A stretch of 61,050 bases of DNA. Origin: RUG754 sp045545455. Lineage in GTDB: Bacteria > Bacillota > Clostridia > Peptostreptococcales > Anaerovoracaceae. The notes under the pieces are model-generated. The model made no database searches, was not told the origin of the DNA, and saw only the letters and a list, made by a program, of their open reading frames with translations. Where the stretch lies: contig JAZQAY010000087.1 in assembly GCA_045545455.1 (NCBI GenBank), forward strand, positions 1 to 61,050, in the 5' to 3' direction. Below, piece by piece: positions 41,874 to 50,941 of the stretch (position 1 is its first letter; every line of letters begins with the position of its first letter). Both the position numbers and the translations under genes were made by a program.

Positions 41874-42431
41874 TTATTTGTTGATCTCTTCCCATTCGTC
41901 TTTTGTGATGGAGTAGATCCTGCTGTCTCTGTCTTCGCCGGTATAGATGTGATAGGCTTTTCTCAAAGTGCCTTCGTATTTGAATCCGCACTTCTCTATG
42001 ACCCTCTGGGATCTTTTGTTCACCTCGGATGTGCGTATTGCCATGATTGACAGTCCGTAATTTTCAAAGGCATACTTCATTACAGCTTTTGCTGCCTCTG
42101 TCATATAGCCCTTTCCCCAGCATTCTTTCTTCAGTGCATATCCCAGTTCCATGGATGCCACCCCTTCGCGGGCTGTATCTTCATAGATGGATATGTTCCC
42201 TATTATCTCGTTTGTATCCTTTTCCCGGATGGCGTATCCGTCTCCTCCCGGAACGAAAAGTTCCCTCAGGATCCTTCTGGATTCTTCCACTGACGCATGA
42301 GGCTTCCATCCTGCGTTGGGTCCCACGTCCGGGTCTGAAGCCCAGCTGTAGAGTCCCTGTGCATCTTCCTCCGTATCCTGCCAGGAGGTCAGCCTCAGTC
42401 TCTCCGTTTCAATAACGTTGTATCCGTTCAT
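41874..42431 (-). CDS. GNAT-family N-acetyltransferase (RimJ/RimL-like)
   Basis: 185 aa. Begins with ETERLRLTSW, has the acetyl-CoA-binding stretch ELGYALKKECWGKGYMTEAA (94-113), and ends ESKYRKC-like with VIEKCGFKYEGTLRKAY, the RimJ/L pattern. Transfers an acetyl group to an amine, here unknown. A GCCGG/CCGGC hairpin (42460-42478) lies just upstream but its T run is on the plus strand, so its role is unclear. Confidence 0.88.
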   Translation of the reverse strand: MNGYNVIETERLRLTSWQDTEEDAQGLYSWASDPDVGPNAGWKPHASVEESRRILRELFVPGGDGYAIREKDTNEIIGNISIYEDTAREGVASMELGYALKKECWGKGYMTEAAKAVMKYAFENYGLSIMAIRTSEVNKRSQRVIEKCGFKYEGTLRKAYHIYTGEDRDSRIYSITKDEWEEINK

Positions 42432-42484
42432 TTTCCCCTCTCCCTATATATCTTACTATGCCGGATCCCCTGTCCGGCTTTTTC

Positions 42485-43342
42485 TCATTTGATGTCTTTA
42501 AGAGCTTCCGCAAGTCTTGAATACTCTTCCAGGTCCAGCGTCTCTCCCCTTCTGACCGGGTCTATCCCCGCTGCTTCCAGCGCTTTCAGGATCTCATCGC
42601 GAGTCACATCGCCTAATACCGATAACGAGTTCGCGATGGTCTTTCTCCGCTGTGCAAAGCCCGCCTTAATGACTTTGAAAAGGTATTCCTCATCCTCAAT
42701 CTGCACCGCGCGCTCTTTTCTTACGTCCAATCTGAGCACCGTGCTGTCCACCTTCGGCTGAGGGATGAATACGGTCCTGGGTACCTTGACTATTTCCTGA
42801 ACTTCAGAGAAGTACTGTACCATCAGCGATATCGCCCCGCATTCCTTCTTTCCGGGATGAGCCTTAAGTCTGTCTGCCACTTCCTTCTGCATCATGACGG
42901 TTATGGTCTCTGCCCCGATATCCTCTTCAAGCAGTTTCATTATGATTGGCGTTGTGATGTAATAGGGAAGATTTCCTATGACCCTGACCTTGCCGGAGAA
43001 GTCCTCCTTGTCTATGATCTCCTTCAGATCTGTCTTCAGGATATCCTGATTGATGACTTCCACGTTGTCCAGGTCTCCCAAAGTATACCCGAGCACGGGA
43101 AGGAGGTCTGTATCGATCTCAACGGCGATCACCTTCTTAGCAGCCATCGCAGCCTCTCTGGTGATGACTCCTATTCCGGGTCCTATCTCTATCACCAGGT
43201 CATCCGGTCCGATCCCCGAGCCTTCGATTATTCTGTCAATTATGTTTTTATCCGTAAGGAAGTTCTGACCAAGGCTTTTGGAATTCCTGAACCCGAATCT
43301 ATCTCTTATCTCCCTTATCTCGGATGGCGAATATAACTTCAT
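42485..43342 (-). CDS. rsmA: 16S rRNA (adenine(1518)-N6/adenine(1519)-N6)-dimethyltransferase
   Basis: 285 aa from the ATG at 43342, chosen for AAGGA upstream; the start overlaps the 3' end of rnmV by 44 nt. SAM motif I VIEIGPGIGVIT, catalytic NLPYYIT, and the N-terminal KSLGQNFL are all present. Dimethylates two adenosines near the 3' end of 16S rRNA (KsgA). Neighbour of RNase M5 as in most Firmicutes. Confidence 0.95.
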   Translation of the reverse strand: MKLYSPSEIREIRDRFGFRNSKSLGQNFLTDKNIIDRIIEGSGIGPDDLVIEIGPGIGVITREAAMAAKKVIAVEIDTDLLPVLGYTLGDLDNVEVINQDILKTDLKEIIDKEDFSGKVRVIGNLPYYITTPIIMKLLEEDIGAETITVMMQKEVADRLKAHPGKKECGAISLMVQYFSEVQEIVKVPRTVFIPQPKVDSTVLRLDVRKERAVQIEDEEYLFKVIKAGFAQRRKTIANSLSVLGDVTRDEILKALEAAGIDPVRRGETLDLEEYSRLAEALKDIK

Positions 43343-43898
43343 AGAGTTCCTTTCTTGTGATACCGAAGCCCCTGAGCTTAGTAAGAAAACCTTTGGCGTT
43401 GGCATACCCTATGCCCAGGGCTTTCCCTGCAGTTTGTCTCAGTTCCCTGGATCCGCTGCCTCCTGAAAGCCCAAGTTCATCCATGTCTCTCATGGTGATC
43501 TCCGGTTCCTCCCCGGGAGACTCTTCTCCTTCTGCGGCAGTCTTCCTCTTCATAAGCTCCCCCGCCTTGGCGAGCGCTTCCCGGATTGCTTCAGGCTCTG
43601 CGTTCTCCACTCCTACGTCTCCCTTCTTCAGGGCATCCTTTCTCGCAAGATATGCCTGCCCCGCATCCGGAAATCTCTCCGTAAGCCTGCGCCTTATCTC
43701 TTCGCCCGAATGATCGGGGTCTGTGAAGATGATGATGCCGCGCTCCTTATATGCCTTTTCGATCTGCTCCCAGGTCTCCCGTTTAATGCCGAAGCCGTGG
43801 GTCTCAATGGTGAAACAGTCCACGGCTCTCTTTAGATTTATGGTGTCATCTCTTCCTTCGACGATGACGGTTTCTTTTATCTTCATGAGGTCAGTCAT
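43299..43898 (-). CDS. rnmV: Ribonuclease M5
   Basis: 199 aa. Toprim domain with VIVEGRDDT near the N terminus and IIIFTDPDHSGEEIRRRL carrying the acidic metal site. Matures 5S rRNA. ATG at 43898 has AGGAG 6 nt upstream and overlaps the divIC stop (8 nt). Confidence 0.93.
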   Translation of the reverse strand: MTDLMKIKETVIVEGRDDTINLKRAVDCFTIETHGFGIKRETWEQIEKAYKERGIIIFTDPDHSGEEIRRRLTERFPDAGQAYLARKDALKKGDVGVENAEPEAIREALAKAGELMKRKTAAEGEESPGEEPEITMRDMDELGLSGGSGSRELRQTAGKALGIGYANAKGFLTKLRGFGITRKELYEVIFAIRDKGDKR

Positions 43899-44406
43899 TG
43901 GTGTCTCCTGATCCTCCTCCGGAAGCGTCTTCTGCCTGGTCTCCGCCCTCCGTGTCTCCGCCGGCCTCTCCTTCAGCCTGGGCGTTCTCCTCCTGTGCAG
44001 CCATAGCCTCCTGCACCTTGCGGTTAGCCTCTGCCTCCTCTACGGCTTTCTCAGTGCTTCCCTTGAAAATCGTCTCATCTCCTTCGCTGTCAGCCCTTAT
44101 CTCGGGCAAGACGAAGAGGATCTCATTGCCCTTGATGAGTCTGAGCTGTCTTCTGGCAAGGCTCTCCATATACTGATCGGAGTCAATGGTCTCCTGCTGC
44201 AGTTTCAGGTCTTCCACCGTCTCCTTCAGTTTCTGGTTCTCAGCCTCAAGTTCAGCCTTCTGCTTGTTCAGCTCCAGGATCTTTACCGCCGATAGCACAA
44301 AATATGCCACCACGGCGATCAGGGCCAGAAGCATCGCCAGCTTCCAAATGTTAAGTTTTCTCTTTCTGGACTGCGCCTGAGCCAGATCCCCTCTTATGTC
44401 TGCCAT
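43891..44406 (-). CDS. divIC: Septum formation initiator DivIC/FtsB-like protein
   Basis: 171 aa. Short cytosolic head, one membrane helix (about 23-43), a coiled coil (LNKQKAELEAENQKLKETVE, 46-65) and the family closing motif QLRLIKGNEILFVLPE. A long acidic Gly/Ser/Glu tail (about 110-171) is beyond the usual ~100 aa. Acts with FtsL/DivIB at the division site. Confidence 0.88.
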   Translation of the reverse strand: MADIRGDLAQAQSRKRKLNIWKLAMLLALIAVVAYFVLSAVKILELNKQKAELEAENQKLKETVEDLKLQQETIDSDQYMESLARRQLRLIKGNEILFVLPEIRADSEGDETIFKGSTEKAVEEAEANRKVQEAMAAQEENAQAEGEAGGDTEGGDQAEDASGGGSGDTND

Positions 44407-44441
44407 TTTTTAATACCCTTTTTACTTAAATGCCTGTAAGG

Positions 44442-45923
44442 TTACAGGAAATCCAGAGGATTATACGCTACTCCGTCGATCCTTATCTCGAAGTGGCAGT
44501 GTGGTCCGGTGGACCATCCGGTGCTTCCTACAGCAGCTATGGTCTGTCCCTGGAATACCTGTTCTCCAACGGATACGTAGATGCTGGAGCAGTGTCCGTA
44601 ACGTGTCATATATCCGCCTCCGTGGTCGATATCTACACAAAGTCCGTATCCGCCGTTCCATCCTGCGGTTATGACAGTGCCTCCGTCCGAAGCGTATATA
44701 GGTGTTCCTGTGGATGCTCCTATATCTATACCTTCGTGCATCCTTCCCCAGCGCCAACCGAAGCTTGAGGTGTCGACTCCGCCGTTTACCGGCAGGATAA
44801 AGGTTCCGGATCCGACTGTAGGCGGCTTCTCCCTGGTTCCCTTGATGATGACCTTGTTCACGGGCTGTATGATGACTTCCGTCTTGAGGTCTTCGCGGTC
44901 AGTGATCTCGCCGTTTACCCTGGTGACCCTGGCCGTTACCGCGCGTTTTCCTTCGGAGCCCCATGTCTGGACGAACTCATCACCCTCATAGTAGCTGTCT
45001 GACTCTATAGTTTCCGTAGTGTATGCGATAGTCTCAGTGAAGGTCTCTTCACCTACGGTCTTTACGGTCATGATGGGAACGGTTTCCTTGACTACCGTTT
45101 CATTTCCTGCGGAATCAGTGGTCCTGTATTCATTTATCGCTCCCTCCTCTATGATCTTAAGGAGAGATTCCTTGCTGTTTATCTGTGTAAGGGATGAATC
45201 AACTTCGCTTATACGCACGTTCTCGTTTATGCCCACGAAGTCAAAATCGTCCTGGCTTTTTCCATTGAGGTATTTATTGATCACAGCCTGTATGACGCTG
45301 TTTCCGATCTCTTCAGACTGGACCGTTCCGATCCTGATGCCGTTCACGTAGAAGCCGTAGGCCTTGGTCTGGATATCTCCCATATAAGTGAACTTCTTAA
45401 GAACGCTGTCCGGCTTATCGATCTCCTTCTTAAAGGAAAGCACCGGTTTGAAGGTTATATCCGTGTCACCGTTTATAGCTACCTTGAGTCCGTATTCCTG
45501 TGTGAGTTCTTCAGATGCCAGATCCAGCACTTCAAGTACGTCCTTCTGCTCTCTCACGATACCCATAGTCCTGCCGTTATACGCATAGGAATAGTTGATA
45601 TAATGTGAGAACAGGAAGGCGATGGCAAGTCCTGATACTATGAAATAGAACGCTCCGTTCTGTATCTGTCTCTTGTATTTCAGAAGAGACACCCTGTAGT
45701 CATGAGCTTTTCTCAGGAATTTGATGCCGAAATAGGTGATCCCCCAGGATATATGGTCCAGTATCCAGTCGGTGACCGTCACCAGAGCTCCCGCCAGATC
45801 CACCAGTCTTTCGAAGCCGATCCTCAGTATCTCTATAGATTCATCTATTATGTCGTCTGCCAGATCTATCAATATGGCGCCTATCACCCATATTTTTTCG
45901 ATCACAGCTTGCCGTTTTGCCAT
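44442..45923 (-). CDS. M23 peptidase with G5 domain (membrane-anchored cell wall hydrolase)
   Basis: 493 aa. One membrane helix at about 90-110, a long extracellular linker region, a G5 domain (about 300-375, with EVIIQPVNKVIIKGT) and a C-terminal LytM/M23 domain: HEGIDIGASTGTPIYA, GYMTRYGHCSSIYV and GPHCHFEIR hold the zinc ligands. Cuts peptidoglycan cross-bridges. The start overlaps the previous gene by 22 nt. Confidence 0.92.
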   Translation of the reverse strand: MAKRQAVIEKIWVIGAILIDLADDIIDESIEILRIGFERLVDLAGALVTVTDWILDHISWGITYFGIKFLRKAHDYRVSLLKYKRQIQNGAFYFIVSGLAIAFLFSHYINYSYAYNGRTMGIVREQKDVLEVLDLASEELTQEYGLKVAINGDTDITFKPVLSFKKEIDKPDSVLKKFTYMGDIQTKAYGFYVNGIRIGTVQSEEIGNSVIQAVINKYLNGKSQDDFDFVGINENVRISEVDSSLTQINSKESLLKIIEEGAINEYRTTDSAGNETVVKETVPIMTVKTVGEETFTETIAYTTETIESDSYYEGDEFVQTWGSEGKRAVTARVTRVNGEITDREDLKTEVIIQPVNKVIIKGTREKPPTVGSGTFILPVNGGVDTSSFGWRWGRMHEGIDIGASTGTPIYASDGGTVITAGWNGGYGLCVDIDHGGGYMTRYGHCSSIYVSVGEQVFQGQTIAAVGSTGWSTGPHCHFEIRIDGVAYNPLDFL

Positions 45924-47164
45924 AGTTCTGCTTCTCCCATTCTCTCTCGTGCACAGCTGCAGCGCCTGCCGTTCTCATCGATACCGGTATCGCTGCATTT
46001 GGGGCAGAGATATTTTACGTCTGTATAGTCCAGGGCATAATTGTTCTCCGTAAGAAGTATAGCCCTTTCTTTCTCAAGGTTTCTTATCTCCTGTCTCACA
46101 GAATCCATGTCGCTTACGGTGGATCCTCCCAGAAGTCCTCTTGATATTTTACTCGATAATGACTGAAGATTTATGTCGATTTGACGAATTTCAGGTAATT
46201 TATCGTACACTTCCCGTCTCCGACCTTCGGCTCTTACCTCAGCCTGATTCCTAAGATATTCGTAATATTTGTTCAGAGTGTTCTGCGAAACGTTGACCCT
46301 CTGGTTCACGTCTCTTCCCCAGACGTCGGCTTCCTGCTTCCAGTTTTCCAGCACCTTGTTCACATATCTGAGGTTTGGATTCTGGGTGAATCCTGCCTTC
46401 TCACAGGCCTCCAGTATCCTGTCCATGGAGAAATGCATATCGTCCAGCCAGCTGTCCACCATGCGCCTTTCGGCTTCGGTTATATTCCTCTTAAGACCCA
46501 GCGAATTAAGTATCCTTCTGTAGGAGCCCTGTCTCTCAGAGGTCTTTTCAAGATAAGCCTTTACCATATCTCCGGTCTTCAGGCCTTCCTTGGCCCATGC
46601 CAGCACCACCTTGGAGATGTAGTTTATGCCGGTCTTTCCTATTTCAGTGCAGTAATCAAAAGCCTCATATATGACCTCATCGTTCACACCCAGGTCCTTT
46701 GACCAGGATCCGATCTCCTGGAGTTCTTTGCCATTGAGAGGCCTTCCCAGCATGTCCTCTGCGGCTTCGGTGATCTTCCTGAAGTCTTCATCCGCACCGG
46801 TCGCCGCCTTTTCCTCATTAGTCTCAGCAGGGTCCTCCTTCTTCGGGGCCTGCTCACCGGAATAGAGCTGCTCTCTCAGGTTTAAGAACAGTATGGTGTA
46901 GTCCTCCTCGTCCTCGACGATTTCCACTACGTTCAGCCTTTCCCAGTATTCCCAGGCATCGCGCAGACGATCTTCATCCATCCTGAGGACCTCAGCCATG
47001 AGTGCGGGCTTTAGCATCATCCCGTGCTCAGAACAAAACAATCCGTACAGATACGCTTTCACATAGTCCCCGGGAGCCTCGGCCATATATTCATTTATAA
47101 AAACGTTTTCAACATCGGTGGTAAAAAGGTAGTAGTCCTTTATCTTACCTTTGTCAAATTTCAT
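45902..47164 (-). CDS. DnaD-domain replication protein with DnaI-type N-terminal zinc domain at its C end
   Basis: 420 aa. N-terminal winged-helix part (1-110), two DnaD/DnaB_2-type helical domains (about 125-300), then about 110 residues matching the N-terminal domain of DnaI/DnaC helicase loaders: REVYDKLPEIRQIDINLQS and the zinc motif YLCPKCSDTGIDENGRRCSC. The AAA+ ATPase that normally follows is absent; the protein ends 20 residues later and the next gene is the M23 peptidase. Lies 14 bp after dnaB, consistent with a helicase-loading role. Confidence 0.82.
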   Translation of the reverse strand: MKFDKGKIKDYYLFTTDVENVFINEYMAEAPGDYVKAYLYGLFCSEHGMMLKPALMAEVLRMDEDRLRDAWEYWERLNVVEIVEDEEDYTILFLNLREQLYSGEQAPKKEDPAETNEEKAATGADEDFRKITEAAEDMLGRPLNGKELQEIGSWSKDLGVNDEVIYEAFDYCTEIGKTGINYISKVVLAWAKEGLKTGDMVKAYLEKTSERQGSYRRILNSLGLKRNITEAERRMVDSWLDDMHFSMDRILEACEKAGFTQNPNLRYVNKVLENWKQEADVWGRDVNQRVNVSQNTLNKYYEYLRNQAEVRAEGRRREVYDKLPEIRQIDINLQSLSSKISRGLLGGSTVSDMDSVRQEIRNLEKERAILLTENNYALDYTDVKYLCPKCSDTGIDENGRRCSCARERMGEAELWQNGKL

Positions 47165-47178
47165 TCGTTTCTTCTCCC

Positions 47179-48495
47179 TTATGCCATATCACTGAACTTG
47201 GTGTACCTGGCCACCCATGTGAGCTCCACTGTCTCTGTGGGGCCGGAACGGTTCTTTGCGATGTTTATCTCGCAGACTCCGGGTTTCTCGGAGTTTTCTT
47301 TGTTATAATATTCGTCTCTGTAGAGGAACATTACCACGTCGGCGTCCTGCTCTATTGCTCCGGATTCGCGTAGGTCTGCCAGATTGGGCCTGTGGTCGGT
47401 CCTCAGCTCCGGTGCACGAGAAAGCTGCGAAAGCGCTATTACAGGGCAGTCCATCTCTCTTGCCAGAAGCTTGAGATTTCTGGAGATCGCAGAGATCTCC
47501 ACCTGACGGTTGTCGCTCTTTTCGGGAGAGGTCATGAGCTGGAGATAGTCGACCACTATCAGGTCCAGGCCCTTTTCCGCCTTAAGCCTTCTGCATTTGT
47601 TCCTTATCTCTATGAGAGTGATGCCGGGAGTATCGTCTATAAATATCTTCGCCTTCTGCATCTCGTCCAGGGCGAGATTTACCCTGTCCCAATCCTTCTT
47701 GTCCAGATTTCCTCTCTGTAGTTTGGACGATTCCACCCTGGCCTGGGAGGAAAGAAGTCTCTGTCCCAGCTGTTCCTTGGACATCTCAAGGCTGAAGATC
47801 ATTACTGTGGAGCCTTCCTTCACTGCACTCTGCTGTGCGATGTTAAGGGCAAAGGCCGTCTTTCCCATAGCGGGACGGGCAGCGATTATTACCAGATTCG
47901 ACTTCTGAAGGCCGTTCAGCTTATCATCGAGATCCCTGAATCCGGTAGGAGTTCCCAGGACCTTTCCCTGATTCTTTGCAGCCTCGTCTATATCAGCGAT
48001 ATTGGTGAGGAGAACCGACTGCACGTCGCTGTAGTCGCTCTTCTGATTGCGCTGGGCGATGCTGAAGATGCTCTTTTCAGCGTAATCGAGGATCTCCTGC
48101 GCATCCATGTTTGCGCGGTAACCCTTATCCGTTATATCTTCTGATGCTGTGATCATCTTCCTTAAAGTCGCTTTTTCAGATACTATCTTGGCGTACTCCG
48201 CAGCGTTTATGGTTGAAGGCACGTCAAGGGTGAGCTGAGCGACGTAGGATCTTCCGCCTACCATCTGAAGGACGCCCCTTTTCTTGAGCTCTTCTGAGAC
48301 GGTGAGCACGTCAACAGCTTTATTTTCTTTATATAGTTCAACTATGGCCGCAAATATCTCTTTGTTGGCGGAATCGTAAAATTCATCTTCTTTTACGTGT
48401 TCCATAACGTCGAAGAGAACTTCTCTGTTGAGCATTACTGCGCCCAGTACCGATCTCTCGGCCTCTTCATTATGAGGAGGGATCCTCTCTGCCAT
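47179..48495 (-). CDS. dnaB: Replicative DNA helicase DnaB
   Basis: 438 aa from the ATG at 48495 (GGAGG 7 nt upstream). N-terminal domain starts PPHNEEAERSVLGAVM; RecA-like motor with Walker A ARPAMGKTA, Walker B LIVVDYLQLM and the C-terminal KNRSGPTETVEL. Hexameric fork helicase (DnaC in B. subtilis naming). Downstream of rplI as in many Firmicutes. Confidence 0.96.
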   Translation of the reverse strand: MAERIPPHNEEAERSVLGAVMLNREVLFDVMEHVKEDEFYDSANKEIFAAIVELYKENKAVDVLTVSEELKKRGVLQMVGGRSYVAQLTLDVPSTINAAEYAKIVSEKATLRKMITASEDITDKGYRANMDAQEILDYAEKSIFSIAQRNQKSDYSDVQSVLLTNIADIDEAAKNQGKVLGTPTGFRDLDDKLNGLQKSNLVIIAARPAMGKTAFALNIAQQSAVKEGSTVMIFSLEMSKEQLGQRLLSSQARVESSKLQRGNLDKKDWDRVNLALDEMQKAKIFIDDTPGITLIEIRNKCRRLKAEKGLDLIVVDYLQLMTSPEKSDNRQVEISAISRNLKLLAREMDCPVIALSQLSRAPELRTDHRPNLADLRESGAIEQDADVVMFLYRDEYYNKENSEKPGVCEINIAKNRSGPTETVELTWVARYTKFSDMA

Positions 48496-48512
48496 CTTCT
48501 TACCTCCGGTCA

Positions 48513-48956
48513 CTACTCAGAGATCACGTTTACCTTGACTTTTCCGGCTATTTCTGTGAAAAGTTTAACACTAACGTCTGTCGTACCTGTTGCCTTGATG
48601 GGGCTGTCCAGCTGTATCTTCTTCTTATCGATGTCAAACCCCATTGTTTTCAGGGCATCAGCGATGTCCTTTGAGGTGACGGAACCGAAGACCTTGCCGT
48701 CCTTTCCGGCTTTGGTCTTTACTTCCACGGTCACCTCTTCCAGCTTCTTTTTAAGTTCCAGAGCCGCAGCCTTATCCTCTTCGAACTGCTTCTTCTGAGC
48801 TTCCTTCTTCTTTTCAAGCTGCTTTATGTTCTGGGCAGTGGCTTCAACTGCAAGTCCTCTGGGGATCAGCATGTTTCTGGCGTATCCATCAGATACGTTT
48901 GCCACTTCTCCGGCCTTGCCGGTACCTCTTACATCTTCCAGTAATATTACTTTCAT
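48513..48956 (-). CDS. rplI: 50S ribosomal protein L9
   Basis: 147 aa, full length. MKVILLEDVRGTGKAGEVAN and GYARNMLIPRGLAVEAT are the L9 signature. Overlaps the end of the gdpP-like gene by 4 nt. Confidence 0.97.
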   Translation of the reverse strand: MKVILLEDVRGTGKAGEVANVSDGYARNMLIPRGLAVEATAQNIKQLEKKKEAQKKQFEEDKAAALELKKKLEEVTVEVKTKAGKDGKVFGSVTSKDIADALKTMGFDIDKKKIQLDSPIKATGTTDVSVKLFTEIAGKVKVNVISE

Positions 48957-50701
48957 ACGTTCATTTCCTCCGTTATCTCCATAATTTTCTTGATCGCGCC
49001 TTCAACGGACAGGTCCACCTGGGCTCCGGCATTGTTGAGATGACCTCCGCCGCCCATTCTTTCCATGATGACCTGAACATTCACGTCTCCCAGAGATCTT
49101 GCGCTGATCACCGTTCTTCTTTCCATGTTTCTGCCGCAGGCAAAGGATGCCCTGATGCCTTTAAGCGAAAGCAGCCTGTCCGCAAGCTGAGCGCAAAGAA
49201 GCTGAGCGTCCCCTCTGGTCTCATTAAAGGACGCGAGAGCTATTCCATTACCCATGATCACCGCTTCAGAAAGAGCCTTCCCTTTCATCCTTGCGTAATC
49301 CGGAGCTTCCTGGAAGAATCTCTTAACTTCCGTGGGGTCTGCTCCCTGGCGCCTCAGCCAGGCCGCGGCTTCGAAGGTCCTTACGCCTGTTCTGGATGAG
49401 AAGTAGTTGGTATCAACGATGATACCTGCGAGAAGCGCCTCAGCTTCCAGCTTATCCATCTCACGTCTCGGCAGCATGTATTCCAGGATCTCCGTCACAA
49501 GCTCTGACGCCGATGATGCATAGGATTCCATATAGTTGAGAAGGGGAAGCTCTATGGATGGCTCCATCTTTCTGTGATGATCGATGACCACCTGCTTCTC
49601 CGATATCTCAAGGAGCTCAGGGCACTGCACGATATCAGGTCTGTGAGTATCCACCACTATCACCAGACTGTCCTTCTCGCAGAGACCTATGGCCTTTTCG
49701 CATCCCAAGAAGTTGTATTTTCCGCTGTCCTTGGCAAGAGCCAGCAGATCTTCCAGCGATTCGTTGGGGTTTTCTATGACTATATACGGGTTCTTACCGT
49801 TCACCATGCACAGTCTGGCGATCCCGAGAGCCGCGCCGAAACTGTCCATATCGGTGTACTTGTGGCCCATGATGAATATCCTGGAGGCCTGGCTTATGAG
49901 AAGGGTGAGGGCATGACCCACTATCCTGGACTTTCCCTTATTTCTCTTCTCTACGCTCTGGAGTTTGCCTCCGTAGTATTCTGTCTTGTTTATATGCTTG
50001 ATCACCGCCTGATCGCCGCCTCTTCCAAGCGCCATATCCAGGGCTCCGTCAGCGTAATCCTCGGTGATGTCTATGGTCTTGCCTCCTACTCCGATGCCTA
50101 TGGAAAGGCTGGCGGGAAAATCAGTTCCTGAGTTGAGTTTCCTTACTTCATCCAGGATCTCAAACTTGCGGAACCCTTCCTTTTCAAGGTTTCCCTGAGC
50201 AAACCATATCATGAATTTATTATTCTTTACACGGCCTACTGAAGCATTCAGCCCTGCCGCCCAGTCCCTGATGATCTTGTCTATCGATGCCGCCAGGTTG
50301 GAACTGCCGTTCACAGCCTGAGCTTCGATGAGCTCATCGTAGTTATCTATCTGTATCTTGGCAACACAGGGTTTTTCGTCGTTATACCTGTCCTTCAGTT
50401 CCTCAAATCCCGTTACGTCAAGGAATACGACGGCAAGGACGTCCGGATCATCGGTCTCATGATAAGGAACTACCTTGAATTTCTTCTCGTTCCTGCTGAG
50501 TACGGGGTGCTGTCTGTTTTCTGCGACAGCAAACAGATCCTGTGCCTTGAATCCTGTCAAAGTGAAGATATCAGCTCCCACGATCCCTTCATAGAGGAAT
50601 ACTTCACCGATATGTTCATTAGCGCTGAGGACCTTGCCCTGCCTGTCTATGGTAATGTGCGGAACAGGAACGTTTTTAATGTTCTGCTTTATGTTTTCCA
50701 T
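48953..50701 (-). CDS. GdpP-like DHH/DHHA1 phosphodiesterase without membrane helices
   Basis: 582 aa. A PAS-like segment (about 10-95), a degenerate GGDEF-like domain (about 110-240), then DHH: GHKYTDMDSFGAA (279-291), VDTHRP (350-355), DHH (374-376) and VDTNYF (429-434), and DHHA1 with GGGGHLNNAGAQ near the end. GdpP hydrolyses cyclic di-AMP and normally starts with two membrane helices; here the protein begins directly with the PAS part. The order gdpP-rplI-dnaB is the usual one. Confidence 0.88.
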   Translation of the reverse strand: MENIKQNIKNVPVPHITIDRQGKVLSANEHIGEVFLYEGIVGADIFTLTGFKAQDLFAVAENRQHPVLSRNEKKFKVVPYHETDDPDVLAVVFLDVTGFEELKDRYNDEKPCVAKIQIDNYDELIEAQAVNGSSNLAASIDKIIRDWAAGLNASVGRVKNNKFMIWFAQGNLEKEGFRKFEILDEVRKLNSGTDFPASLSIGIGVGGKTIDITEDYADGALDMALGRGGDQAVIKHINKTEYYGGKLQSVEKRNKGKSRIVGHALTLLISQASRIFIMGHKYTDMDSFGAALGIARLCMVNGKNPYIVIENPNESLEDLLALAKDSGKYNFLGCEKAIGLCEKDSLVIVVDTHRPDIVQCPELLEISEKQVVIDHHRKMEPSIELPLLNYMESYASSASELVTEILEYMLPRREMDKLEAEALLAGIIVDTNYFSSRTGVRTFEAAAWLRRQGADPTEVKRFFQEAPDYARMKGKALSEAVIMGNGIALASFNETRGDAQLLCAQLADRLLSLKGIRASFACGRNMERRTVISARSLGDVNVQVIMERMGGGGHLNNAGAQVDLSVEGAIKKIMEITEEMNV

Positions 50702-50800
50702 CTCTGATTCTCCACATGGTCACAAAAACTCAAATTAATTATACCACATAACGATTTCAAATGCATCCACAAGATATAGTATAAAGGGCGCTGTCTTTTA

Positions 50801-50866
50801 ATGGTTATCTACTATTATATATATTGTATTTTTATCGGCCTGGTCCTTCTCCTGTACTTCTGGTAA
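50801..50866 (+). CDS. Possible 21-aa hydrophobic peptide
   Basis: ATG at 50801 reads MVIYYYIYCIFIGLVLLLYF then W and TAA, a single membrane-spanning peptide. A TTTCAA-16 bp-TAGTAT candidate promoter (50755-50782) precedes, and a strong plus-strand terminator starts 3 bp after the stop. Weak ribosome site (AAAGGG, 11 nt away). No family recognised; may not be translated. Confidence 0.3.
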   Translation: MVIYYYIYCIFIGLVLLLYFW

Positions 50867-50868
50867 GC

Positions 50869-50900
50869 AAAGGGAGTTTTTCACGTGAAACACTCCCTTT
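50869..50900 (+). terminator. Terminator hairpin with a parS-like core
   Basis: A 32-bp palindrome, arms AAAGGGAGT (50869-50877) and ACTCCCTTT (50892-50900), with a single mismatched pair inside. Its centre TTTTTCACGTGAAACA (50877-50892) matches the parS consensus TGTTTCACGTGAAACA at 15 of 16 positions. The T run (TTCTTTCCTTTT) is on the plus strand; minus-strand end has few T's. Confidence 0.72.
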
Positions 50901-50941
50901 TTCTTTCCTTTTATCCTGTTGTCTGCCCGAACTGTGCCTGC

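Noticed and set aside
42460..42484. Terminator of rsmA
   Set aside because: The hairpin's T run is on the plus strand, while the flanking genes are on the minus strand, so I do not call it.
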